Of a stretch of 8,941 nt of DNA, positions 1 to 6,104 are shown piece after piece. The notes beneath the pieces are model-generated. The model did no database searches. It was not told where the DNA came from and saw only the letters and a list, made by a program, of their open reading frames with translations. Every line of letters begins with the position of its first letter. Position 1 is the first letter of the stretch. Both the position numbers and the translations under genes were made by a program. This stretch comes from an uncultured Chloroflexota bacterium (lineage in GTDB: Bacteria > Chloroflexota > Dehalococcoidia > SAR202 > UBA11138): the NCBI GenBank assembly GCA_913046025.1, contig CAJWRP010000061.1, forward strand, positions 1 to 8,941, in the 5' to 3' direction.

Positions 1-1026
1 AGTATCTCGAGTGTTTTAAGAAAGCATTCCAACAATATTCAGGAAACCTTAAAAGAAGTTTGTGAAATCACCAAAAACGCCTGGCGACACCCTAAAGCTA
101 CTATTGTAGAATTACAGTATACTGATTTTCAAATTAACACCGGCCCTATTCCAAATAAGCATGTTTTTCAGGAAAGTAAACTATCAGACCATCAGGAAAA
201 TTCTGGAAAAATAAGGGTATATTATGATGCTGAAAACTATGACAAAACTGATTTCTTAGAAGAAGAACAACAATTATTAAATCAAATAGCGATAGAAATC
301 AGTGACTTTTTTCAAAGAGAAAGCATTAAAGAACGAGAAGAATTAATACGCCGAAAAGCTGAACATAACGACCGTTTGGCTATTTTAGGTGAAATAACCG
401 CTGGTATCGCACACGAATTAAATACTCCTTTAGGCAACATTCTGGGATTTGCTGAACTTATACAGGAAAATAATAAGGATGAGCAGACTAAAAATGATCT
501 GGATAAAATAATTAAAGCCAGTATATATTCCAGAGAAATCGTAAAAAAACTAATGTTTTTTGCCTGTGAAATGCCACATCAAAAGCAACCACAACAAATA
601 AAACCTATTATAGAACAAGCTTTATCTCTGTTGGGGCCCAATCTTAAAAAAGCAGGGGTTACCTGTAGTTTTGAAATTGATGAAGATAATTTGGTTTTTC
701 CGCTGGATATGATACAATTTACGCAAATCATTTTTAACCTGGTTATTAATGCTATTTATGTATCTCCTCCCAAAAGTAAGATTCAAATTTCGGTCAGCCA
801 TTCTAAAAATCATATCCTTATGGAAATTAAAGACCAGGGGCCCGGAGTTCCAAAAGCGCTTCGGAAAAAAGTCTTCCATCCATTTTATAGTACAAAACCC
901 CTTGGAGAAGGTTCAGGATTAGGATTAAGCGTGGTGCACGGCATTGTAAAAGCACATCAGGGAGAAATTAAAATAAAAGAGAATATACCTAACGGAAGTA
1001 ACTTTCAGATTCTATTACCGCTATAA
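1..1026 (+). CDS. Two-component sensor histidine kinase with GAF-like input domain (5' end missing)
   Basis: The frame is open from base 1 to TAA at 1024-1026, giving 341 visible residues; the true start lies upstream, and internal TTG 376 is not a real start. Visible residues about 1-115 look like a GAF-type sensor domain, of the kind with an 'AW..P' motif near its start and an acidic 'FLEEE' stretch before the last helix. A charged linker helix (about 115-132) follows. The HisKA H-box reads GEITAGIAHELNTPLGN, with the phosphorylatable His at 138. The HATPase_c domain has the N-box (Asn250 in NLVINA), the G1 box (DQGPGVP from 278), the F box (HPFYSTKP) and the G2 box (GEGSGLGL, 302-309). No membrane segment is visible, so the visible part is cytoplasmic. 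The kinase should autophosphorylate and pass phosphate to the receiver encoded 8 nt downstream. The signal is unknown. AT-rich codons match a Bacteroidota source. Confidence 0.93.
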   Translation, partial: SISSVLRKHSNNIQETLKEVCEITKNAWRHPKATIVELQYTDFQINTGPIPNKHVFQESKLSDHQENSGKIRVYYDAENYDKTDFLEEEQQLLNQIAIEISDFFQRESIKEREELIRRKAEHNDRLAILGEITAGIAHELNTPLGNILGFAELIQENNKDEQTKNDLDKIIKASIYSREIVKKLMFFACEMPHQKQPQQIKPIIEQALSLLGPNLKKAGVTCSFEIDEDNLVFPLDMIQFTQIIFNLVINAIYVSPPKSKIQISVSHSKNHILMEIKDQGPGVPKALRKKVFHPFYSTKPLGEGSGLGLSVVHGIVKAHQGEIKIKENIPNGSNFQILLPL

Positions 1027-1034
1027 CTTTAATT

Positions 1035-1514
1035 ATGACCTATAAAAAAGCAAATATATTAATAGTAGATGATGATTTTGATATGTTGGAATTGCTTCAG
1101 CGACAACTACAAGATCAGAACTTTCATGCCTATAAAGCTTCCAGTGTTCTGGAAGCCATAAATATTCTAAAATATAGTCGTATCGATTTACTGGTTACAG
1201 ATTTGCAAATGCCTCAAGTCGATGGAAGGGAATTAATAAAATACGCCTCCGATCATTATCCTGCTCTTCCTACGCTGGTCATCACAGGATTTCCGTCTAT
1301 CGATGGTGCTTTGGAAGCTATGAGATCTGGCGCAATAGATTATCTTATTAAGCCATTTACCAAAGAGGAATTAAAAAATGCGGTAGTCAAAGCTTTGCCT
1401 CAAAATCCACGGCCCCTTCGATTGCGTCCACCCCAGCAGCGGCACAAGCGGCACCAGCGGCACCAGCGGCACCAGCAGCCCCAGCTGGACAAATGGGCGA
1501 AGGCAAGACAATGA
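1035..1514 (+). CDS. Response regulator receiver domain, C-terminus replaced by out-of-frame junction sequence
   Basis: ATG 1035 follows the kinase stop by 8 nt, so the two form a pair. Residues 1-121 are a full CheY-type receiver domain: acidic cluster Asp12-Asp14, phosphoacceptor Asp56 (TDLQMP), Thr84 and Lys106 (IKPF). The style (SIDGALEAMRSGAIDYLIKPF) resembles NtrC-family receivers, which normally continue into an AAA+ sigma-54 activation domain and an HTH. Others stop as single-domain regulators, so the output cannot be decided here. Native sequence ends around residue 121 (base 1397). The last 38 codons, up to TGA 1512-1514, are rich in His, Arg, Gln and Pro. They are the binding-protein linker downstream read in the wrong frame, so this tail is an artefact of the join and not a real domain. 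Composition also changes sharply here, from AT-rich to strongly GC-rich. Confidence 0.85.
   Translation: MTYKKANILIVDDDFDMLELLQRQLQDQNFHAYKASSVLEAINILKYSRIDLLVTDLQMPQVDGRELIKYASDHYPALPTLVITGFPSIDGALEAMRSGAIDYLIKPFTKEELKNAVVKALPQNPRPLRLRPPQQRHKRHQRHQRHQQPQLDKWAKARQ
1395..1415. other. Putative chimeric junction between an AT-rich and a GC-richer genome
   Basis: Receiver-domain homology stops near 1397 (end of the ...VVKAL helix). Binding-protein linker sequence in a different frame is recognisable from about 1406-1412. The linker frame meets a stop at 1349-1351 inside the receiver gene, so the binding-protein reading cannot be native further upstream. Base composition, codon use and ribosome-binding-site style all change here. 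A chimeric assembly or amplification product is more likely than real recombination, because both genes are broken with no transposase, att site or integrase. The exact base cannot be fixed without the parental sequences. Confidence 0.8.
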
Positions 1515-3076
1515 ACGTTTTGATTACCAACCTTGGTAATGGACGTTTCGACAAGTGGTTGTCAGACGGCGAAGATCTAAAGTTTCTTCGCATATTGGAC
1601 GCCCCTCTAGTTGGTGGCATGGGCGGAAGCGTACTCATTCCGGGAACCCTTAAGGCCTGGGATATGTCTTCTGACGGCAAGGACTGGACGTTCACCGTCC
1701 AGGACGACTTCGTCACTTTCCAGAATGGCGACAAGCTTACATTGGCTGATGCGCACTGGACAGTCGACAAGATGCTTGGTAACGAAGCCCGCAGGCTCGA
1801 GACAACAGGTTACTATGAGCCTCGCTCCGTCGGAGATGCAGCGCTATTCAATAGCGTTGACCTTGGCCCTGGTTCTGACCAGTTCACAGTCTACGGAAAA
1901 AACCCTAGGCCAGACATTCCTTTCTGGATGTCTGAAAATGCACAGGGACCACAGGGTCTAATCCAGCCCAAGGCATATTCTGACTCCCAAATAAAGGCGG
2001 GCGACACAGGATTTGAGGGCTACGAAAAAGCGCCAATCGGCGCAGGCCCCATGATGATCACTGATTGGATTCCAGAGCAGAAGTACTCTTTTGAGCGCTT
2101 CACTGACTACTGGTGGCATCCAGGAAATGGTTTCGCCGAGGACCGCCGAATAAAGTTCGAGTTCCTGAACATGGAAGTTGTGCCCGAAGACGCCACTCGT
2201 GTGGCGGCACTTCAGTCCGGTGGCGCTGACCTAATTGAGGCCAACGTCCTCATGCAAGACGGAATCAAAAATGCAGGCGCAGAGCTTGCATGGCAGGAAC
2301 AGTCCGCCTATAACTGGGTTATCATGGTGGACTGCTGGACTCCCGACATGTGGTGTTTTGACTCCCGAGTCCGACGAGCAGCGGAGATGGCTGTCGACCG
2401 TGTAACTATCGTCGACCAGCTATATGGACGTGGAGCAACAGCCAAAGGCTGGTCCTACGTCACGCCTGACTCTATGGGCTACAGCCCAGAGCTGGACCCA
2501 CTACCCTACGACGTTGCAGGCGCGAAGGCTCTAATTGCTGACGCAGGCTTGACCGGCGACGTTAGCTTCGAGATTCACACATGGGAAGCTGGCGACACGC
2601 CTCTGCTCCCTGAGTTGGCACAGCTAATGGCCGACGCATGGATTGAGAACCTGGGTTGGGATGTAGAAGTTGTTGTTGGTGACGCATCTGCCGTCAGGCA
2701 GCAGTGGAACAACAGGCAGCTACCTGGTGCGGTACTAGTTCGCACCAACGAAGCCCGTTACGACGGGACAAGCATCACATCCGGTAGCTATGACAACAAG
2801 GCCATTGCATGGCGCATGATCGATGACCCAGATATTGAGCCATGGTTGTCCACGACAACGAAGGTAGTTCGTGAAGCATTAGCGGACCTGTCTCCTAGCA
2901 GAGCCGATAGCTTCAATGAGGCTTACAAGTACTTCAAGAACGAGAACCACCAGTGGAGCGCGTTCTACACCAACCTACCATGGGGCGTTGGAAAGACCAT
3001 TGAGCCAGGCTCTTACAAGCCGTGGAAGCTAGTACCGTACGTGACCGCTCTCTGGACGGCTGAGCCTGCCAAATAA
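1406..3076 (+). CDS. ABC transporter substrate-binding protein, SBP_bac_5 (peptide/opine/nickel) type, N-terminus lost
   Basis: This is the extracytoplasmic receptor of the importer encoded downstream. The native frame extends upstream of ATG 1493 through the Ala/Pro linker (1406-1490). That Met is therefore internal: it lacks a Shine-Dalgarno sequence, and 527 residues from it already cover the mature domain. The signal peptide and any lipobox Cys are missing because of the join. Visible SBP_bac_5 features are an early segment with DGKDWTFTVQDDFVTFQNGD, the ADAHWTVDKML helix, PIGAGPMMITDWIPEQKYSFER in the first lobe, and a late region rich in Trp and Tyr suited to ligand contact. The gene ends at TAA 3074-3076, 138 nt before the first permease, with a strong hairpin between. 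The ligand cannot be read from sequence; this family binds peptides, but also opines, sugars, nickel complexes and other small molecules. The family call is firm, the substrate unknown. Confidence 0.88.
   Translation, partial: STAPSIASTPAAAQAAPAAPAAPAAPAGQMGEGKTMNVLITNLGNGRFDKWLSDGEDLKFLRILDAPLVGGMGGSVLIPGTLKAWDMSSDGKDWTFTVQDDFVTFQNGDKLTLADAHWTVDKMLGNEARRLETTGYYEPRSVGDAALFNSVDLGPGSDQFTVYGKNPRPDIPFWMSENAQGPQGLIQPKAYSDSQIKAGDTGFEGYEKAPIGAGPMMITDWIPEQKYSFERFTDYWWHPGNGFAEDRRIKFEFLNMEVVPEDATRVAALQSGGADLIEANVLMQDGIKNAGAELAWQEQSAYNWVIMVDCWTPDMWCFDSRVRRAAEMAVDRVTIVDQLYGRGATAKGWSYVTPDSMGYSPELDPLPYDVAGAKALIADAGLTGDVSFEIHTWEAGDTPLLPELAQLMADAWIENLGWDVEVVVGDASAVRQQWNNRQLPGAVLVRTNEARYDGTSITSGSYDNKAIAWRMIDDPDIEPWLSTTTKVVREALADLSPSRADSFNEAYKYFKNENHQWSAFYTNLPWGVGKTIEPGSYKPWKLVPYVTALWTAEPAK
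1439..1483 (+). repeat. 9-bp tandem repeat (five units) encoding an Ala-Ala-Pro linker
   Basis: Five consecutive 9-nt units, consensus GCGGCACCA, start at 1439, 1448, 1457, 1466 and 1475. The middle three are identical; the first has CAA in the third codon and the last reads GCAGCCCCA. In the binding-protein frame they encode AAQ followed by four AAP. Flexible Ala/Pro linkers like this often tether lipoprotein solute-binding domains to their membrane-anchored N-terminus. The repeat starts about 30 nt after the inferred join and may have contributed to misassembly. Confidence 0.85.
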
Positions 3077-3103
3077 GGTTTAGGTTCGGACCATTCGCTT
3101 AGA

Positions 3104-3134
3104 GTAGCGGCCAAGCTGAGGAAAAGACCGCTAC
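3104..3134 (+). other. Inverted repeat (7-bp stem, 17-nt loop) after the binding-protein gene
   Basis: GTAGCGG (3104-3110) pairs with CCGCTAC (3128-3134) across a 17-nt loop. It lies 28 nt after the binding-protein stop and upstream of the stronger hairpin at 3156-3184. No U-tract follows, so it is not a terminator by itself. It could help protect the 3' end of the upstream transcript, or it could be chance. Confidence 0.4.
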
Positions 3135-3155
3135 AGCACGAGTCATGAAACGTAA

Positions 3156-3199
3156 GGGGGGAGAGGATTCACTCCTCTCCCCCCAATTTATTTATTTAT
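3156..3199 (+). terminator. Intra-operon Rho-independent terminator/attenuator-like hairpin
   Basis: A perfect 12-bp stem is formed by GGGGGGAGAGGA (3156-3167) and TCCTCTCCCCCC (3173-3184), with a 5-nt loop TTCAC. A U-rich run broken by single A residues follows (3185-3199). It lies between the binding-protein gene and the first permease. In ABC importer operons a hairpin here commonly terminates part of the transcripts or protects the upstream mRNA, so the binding protein exceeds the membrane subunits. The stem is seen directly; partial read-through is inferred. The permease genes could instead have their own promoter, but I see no convincing one. Confidence 0.75.
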
Positions 3200-3214
3200 A
3201 AGATTGGGTGAACC

Positions 3215-4180
3215 ATGCAGGGCTATATCCTAAGAAGAATTGGCGAAGGTTTCATAACATTAATAGCTTTGAGTTTCGTCGTCTTTGGAAGTGTGCAAGC
3301 AACCGGTGACCCTGCTAGGTTCTTATTACCTATTACCTTGGCCGCAGATGAAAAAGTCTACGAGGCTCAACGTGAATCGATGGGTCTAAATGATCCTTTT
3401 ATAGTGCAATATTGGAACTTCGCAAGAAAAGCTATATTATTAGATTTTGGAAAATCTTTCACCACTAGACGAGAGGTCAGGGACATTCTACTAGAGAGGC
3501 TACCTGCGACTGTTCATCTCGCTGTTTCCGGTATGTTAATGGCAATCATAATCGGTGTTCCCCTGGGCATACTTGCTGCCGTAAAACGAGACTCTATATT
3601 TGACCGAATAACTAAGATATTTGCCATATTTGGCATGTCTGCTCCGCAATTTTGGATAGCGATCATGCTCATCATACTTTTAGGTGGGCGCCTGGGCGTT
3701 CTCCCCGTCTACGGCCGAGGAGACATGGAAGGTTGGTTCCCTACAATTGAACAGATACCAGACATGATCATGCATCTTATACTTCCTGCTCTAGTCCTAG
3801 CACTGGCGATCATCGCAGCCTTTATGCGCCTGGGGCGCTCTGCCATGTTGGAGGTGCTGGACACTGACTATGTAAAGTTTGCACAAGTCAAAGGTTTGAG
3901 TGGGCGTCTGGTAATCTGGAAGCACGCTACCCGTAACGCCCTGATTCCCATCCTGACATTCGGTGGTATTGCACTGGCGGGCCTTCTCAACGGCTCCGTT
4001 ATTGTCGAAGTGGTTTTCGCGTGGCCTGGTATAGGACTTATGCTTTTGGAAGGTATTTTGTCTAACAACTTCCCGCAAGTTGAAGGTGCGATAATGATAT
4101 CAGGTGTCGCATATATCCTTACAGCCGTGACGGTCGATATTCTCTATGGGTACGCCGACCCTCGCGTACGGCTGAATTAA
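3215..4180 (+). CDS. ABC transporter permease, DppB/OppB type
   Basis: A 321-residue inner-membrane subunit of usual length for the family. It begins MQGYILRRIG, the typical amphipathic start of DppB proteins, followed by a first membrane helix (about 10-29). A large extracytoplasmic segment then contains GLNDPFIVQYWNF and the DFGKSF motif. Hydrophobic segments follow at about 100-122, 136-158, 186-205, 247-270 and 290-311. The EAA coupling loop lies at about 216-245 (YVKFAQVKGLSGR then RNALIP), where an ATPase would dock. The end, DILYGYADPRVRLN, is also typical. ATG 3215 is preceded only by a weak GGGTG a few bases upstream. Tandem stops TAA TAA end the gene, and the second permease starts 18 nt later. 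The first 450 or so bases are clearly more AT-rich (about 37-42% in sampled lines) than the rest. Confidence 0.93.
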   Translation: MQGYILRRIGEGFITLIALSFVVFGSVQATGDPARFLLPITLAADEKVYEAQRESMGLNDPFIVQYWNFARKAILLDFGKSFTTRREVRDILLERLPATVHLAVSGMLMAIIIGVPLGILAAVKRDSIFDRITKIFAIFGMSAPQFWIAIMLIILLGGRLGVLPVYGRGDMEGWFPTIEQIPDMIMHLILPALVLALAIIAAFMRLGRSAMLEVLDTDYVKFAQVKGLSGRLVIWKHATRNALIPILTFGGIALAGLLNGSVIVEVVFAWPGIGLMLLEGILSNNFPQVEGAIMISGVAYILTAVTVDILYGYADPRVRLN

Positions 4181-4185
4181 TAAAC

Positions 4186-4190
4186 GGAGG
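4186..4190 (+). promoter_or_regulatory. Ribosome binding site fixing a GTG start for the second permease
   Basis: GGAGG at 4186-4190 lies 8 nt before GTG 4199-4201, an ideal spacing. It supports the GTG as start, giving a protein that begins MATADTVLAQ. Confidence 0.75.
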
Positions 4191-4198
4191 TTACTGCT

Positions 4199-5083
4199 GT
4201 GGCTACCGCAGATACAGTTCTGGCCCAACCCAGTGGCACTTCGTCCACCTGGAAGAAGATTAAAGATCTTAGGCTACCTTGGTTCCCAATAGTCATACTG
4301 TCATTCATCGTTTTTCTGGCCATATTCGCGCCGTTGCTGGCGCCGCACAACCCGAAGAAGAATGACATCATGCAGAGGCTGGAACCCCCGTTCGTGACCA
4401 GCGAAAATTTCCTGGGCACTGACGGACTGGGGAAAGACGTTCTTAGCCGATTGATCTTCGGCGCACGAACCATCATGAAGGTGACGCTCCCATCTATGGT
4501 AGTGGCCATCCTGGTAGGCACCACTGTAGGGCTGGTGGCAGGTTACGCCGGAAAGTGGGTCGATTCGGTATTAATGCGCATAACAGATGCCGTGATGGGA
4601 TTCCCATCGATACTGGTTGCCCTGCTCATTGTGAGCCTTGTGGGGACTGGTTTGATGCCTGTCCTCATTGCGGTCACAGCTACAACGTGGGCTAGATTCG
4701 CGCGTATGATTAGGGGCGAAGTGCTGTCCAACAGAGATCGCGATTTCGTCGTTTTGGCCCGCATATCAGGTGTCTCACCTGCGATGATAATATGGCGACA
4801 CCTGTTCCCCAATGTTGTGAATACGCTAATGGTAATCACAAGTATCACGGTTGGTCAGGTGATCTTGCTGGTCGCTTCGCTGAGTTTCCTTGGCCTCGGC
4901 CTGAAGCCGGGTGAGCCAGCCTGGGGCGTTATGGTGGCAGAGGGCCGCGATTACATCACCGGCAACGGCTGGTGGCTGTCGCTGTTCCCTGGAGTGATTA
5001 TCACGGTAGTTGTAATGGCATTCAACCTGTTGGGCGATTGGCTGCGAGACTTCCTTGATCCAAAGCTACGCCGCGCCCGCTAA
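4199..5083 (+). CDS. ABC transporter permease, DppC/OppC type
   Basis: A 294-residue inner-membrane partner of the DppB-type permease, starting at GTG with a good ribosome binding site. A polar cytoplasmic N-terminus of about 28 residues precedes the first helix (29-48, ending LAPHNP). The DppC hallmark FLGTDGLGKDVLSRLIFGAR spans 71-90. Further helices lie at about 98-117, 132-148, 152-166, 214-234 and 261-280. The EAA loop is at about 182-206 (DFVVLARISGVSP then RHLFPN), followed by LSFLGLG (228-234). The C-terminus, LLGDWLRDFLDPKLRRAR, is typical. It forms the translocation pore with the upstream permease. A 43-nt gap separates it from the first ATPase gene. Confidence 0.94.
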   Translation: MATADTVLAQPSGTSSTWKKIKDLRLPWFPIVILSFIVFLAIFAPLLAPHNPKKNDIMQRLEPPFVTSENFLGTDGLGKDVLSRLIFGARTIMKVTLPSMVVAILVGTTVGLVAGYAGKWVDSVLMRITDAVMGFPSILVALLIVSLVGTGLMPVLIAVTATTWARFARMIRGEVLSNRDRDFVVLARISGVSPAMIIWRHLFPNVVNTLMVITSITVGQVILLVASLSFLGLGLKPGEPAWGVMVAEGRDYITGNGWWLSLFPGVIITVVVMAFNLLGDWLRDFLDPKLRRAR

Positions 5084-5110
5084 CCTGCCTCACTTAAGAT
5101 TGATAAATCG

Positions 5111-5117
5111 GGAAGGA
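5111..5117 (+). promoter_or_regulatory. Ribosome binding site supporting a TTG start for the first ATPase
   Basis: GGAAGGA at 5111-5117 lies 9 nt upstream of TTG 5127. No ATG or GTG in frame gives a sensible N-terminus: the DPILEVEDLKTHF strand follows immediately and is conserved in the family. TTG is therefore the probable start. Confidence 0.65.
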
Positions 5118-5126
5118 ACTACTTAA

Positions 5127-6104
5127 TTGCAGGAAGACCCAATCCTAGAAGTAGAAGACCTAAAAACACACTTCTTTACACGCTCTGGCGTAGTGAAAGC
5201 AGTTGATGGAATAAGTTTCCAAGTCGGCAGAGGTGAAACCTTAGGCATCGTTGGTGAATCCGGATCCGGCAAGAGTATGACCGCTTGGTCCATACTGGGC
5301 CTGGTGCCTCAACCCGCTGGCAGAATTGTTGGTGGGAAGATCACGTATCTCGGCGAAGACCTCCTGGAAAAGAATGAGTCCGAGATGCGGGACATTCGAG
5401 GTAAGGGCATCTGCATGGTTATGCAGGACCCTCTAACTTCTCTAAATCCCGTTTTCACCATAGGCAACCAATTACTAGAATCCTTAAGAATGGACTCCAA
5501 GGAATCTAAGCCTACGTTGATGCAAAAGGCTGCTCAGCTTCTGGCCAACGTCAGGATTCCAGCACCAGAATCCCGCCTGTCAGTCTTTCCGCATCAGATG
5601 AGCGGGGGAATGCGACAGCGCGTGGTAGGAGCAATCGCCATGGCGCGCTCCCCCAACCTCCTTATTGCAGACGAACCGACGACATCACTGGATGCGACAA
5701 TCCAACTCCAGTACCTTCGGCTTCTCAAAGAGATCCAAGCAGAAACGGGCACTGCTATCCTGTTCATTACACACGATTTTGGTGTGGTCGCTCGCATGTG
5801 TGACCGCGTAGCCGTCATGTACGCCGGTAAAATTGTGGAGCAGGCCAGTGTCCTAGAACTGTTCGACAACCCACAACATCCTTACACTGAGGCACTGTTG
5901 AAATCAGTTCCTAACCTTAACGATGATGTAGATTTCCTACCTTCCATTGAAGGTCAGCCACCTACCCTTGATGATCTACCAGAAGGCTGTGCTTTCGCTC
6001 CACGATGTCCTCATGCCTTCGACAAGTGCAATGTATATCCCGGCGAATCTTTCATTGGTCAAGATCACGTCGCTAGTTGCTGGAGGCTCGATGGTACAAA
6101 CTAA
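5127..6104 (+). CDS. ABC transporter ATP-binding protein, DppD/OppD type
   Basis: A 325-residue cytoplasmic ATPase that powers import together with the next gene. Motifs in order are Walker A GESGSGKS (43-50), Q-loop Gln100 followed by DPLTSLNP, signature MSGGMRQR (158-165), Walker B LLIADEP (178-184), D-loop TTSLD and the H-loop His216 (THDFG). The C-terminal oligopeptide-transporter domain (oligo_HPY) has HPYTEALL (251-258) and four cysteines at 288, 294, 301 and 318 (CAFAPRCP, then C and SC). In a characterised DppD homologue such a Cys set holds an iron-sulfur cluster. The protein starts at TTG and ends at TAA 6102-6104, overlapping the next gene by 14 bp, which implies translational coupling. 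Confidence 0.94.
   Translation: MQEDPILEVEDLKTHFFTRSGVVKAVDGISFQVGRGETLGIVGESGSGKSMTAWSILGLVPQPAGRIVGGKITYLGEDLLEKNESEMRDIRGKGICMVMQDPLTSLNPVFTIGNQLLESLRMDSKESKPTLMQKAAQLLANVRIPAPESRLSVFPHQMSGGMRQRVVGAIAMARSPNLLIADEPTTSLDATIQLQYLRLLKEIQAETGTAILFITHDFGVVARMCDRVAVMYAGKIVEQASVLELFDNPQHPYTEALLKSVPNLNDDVDFLPSIEGQPPTLDDLPEGCAFAPRCPHAFDKCNVYPGESFIGQDHVASCWRLDGTN

Noticed and set aside
376..378. TTG 376 as the start of a short histidine kinase
   Set aside because: The same frame is open to base 1 with a recognisable sensor domain, and TTG 376 lies within the conserved linker just before the H-box.
622..879. Minus-strand open frame opposite the kinase domain
   Set aside because: It is a shadow of the ATPase domain of the kinase with no independent coding signs.
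1398..1514. His/Arg/Gln-rich tail (QRHKRHQRHQRHQQ) on the response regulator as a novel metal- or nucleic-acid-binding domain
   Set aside because: It is the GCGGCACCA repeat of the binding-protein linker read in another frame past the inferred junction; the Ala/Pro reading continues into a well-conserved protein.
1387..1770. Minus-strand open frame with an Ala/Gly-rich segment
   Set aside because: It spans the junction and is the antisense of the binding-protein gene; it has no recognisable domain and no ribosome binding site.
4177..4848. Minus-strand open frames opposite the DppC-type permease
   Set aside because: They are antisense shadows of a clearly conserved gene, with no plausible start signals or domains.
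5947..6090. Upstream ATG extension of the second ATPase (48 extra residues)
   Set aside because: The extension lies inside the first ATPase in another frame, has no family similarity, and ATG 6091 with GGAGG upstream fits the usual length.
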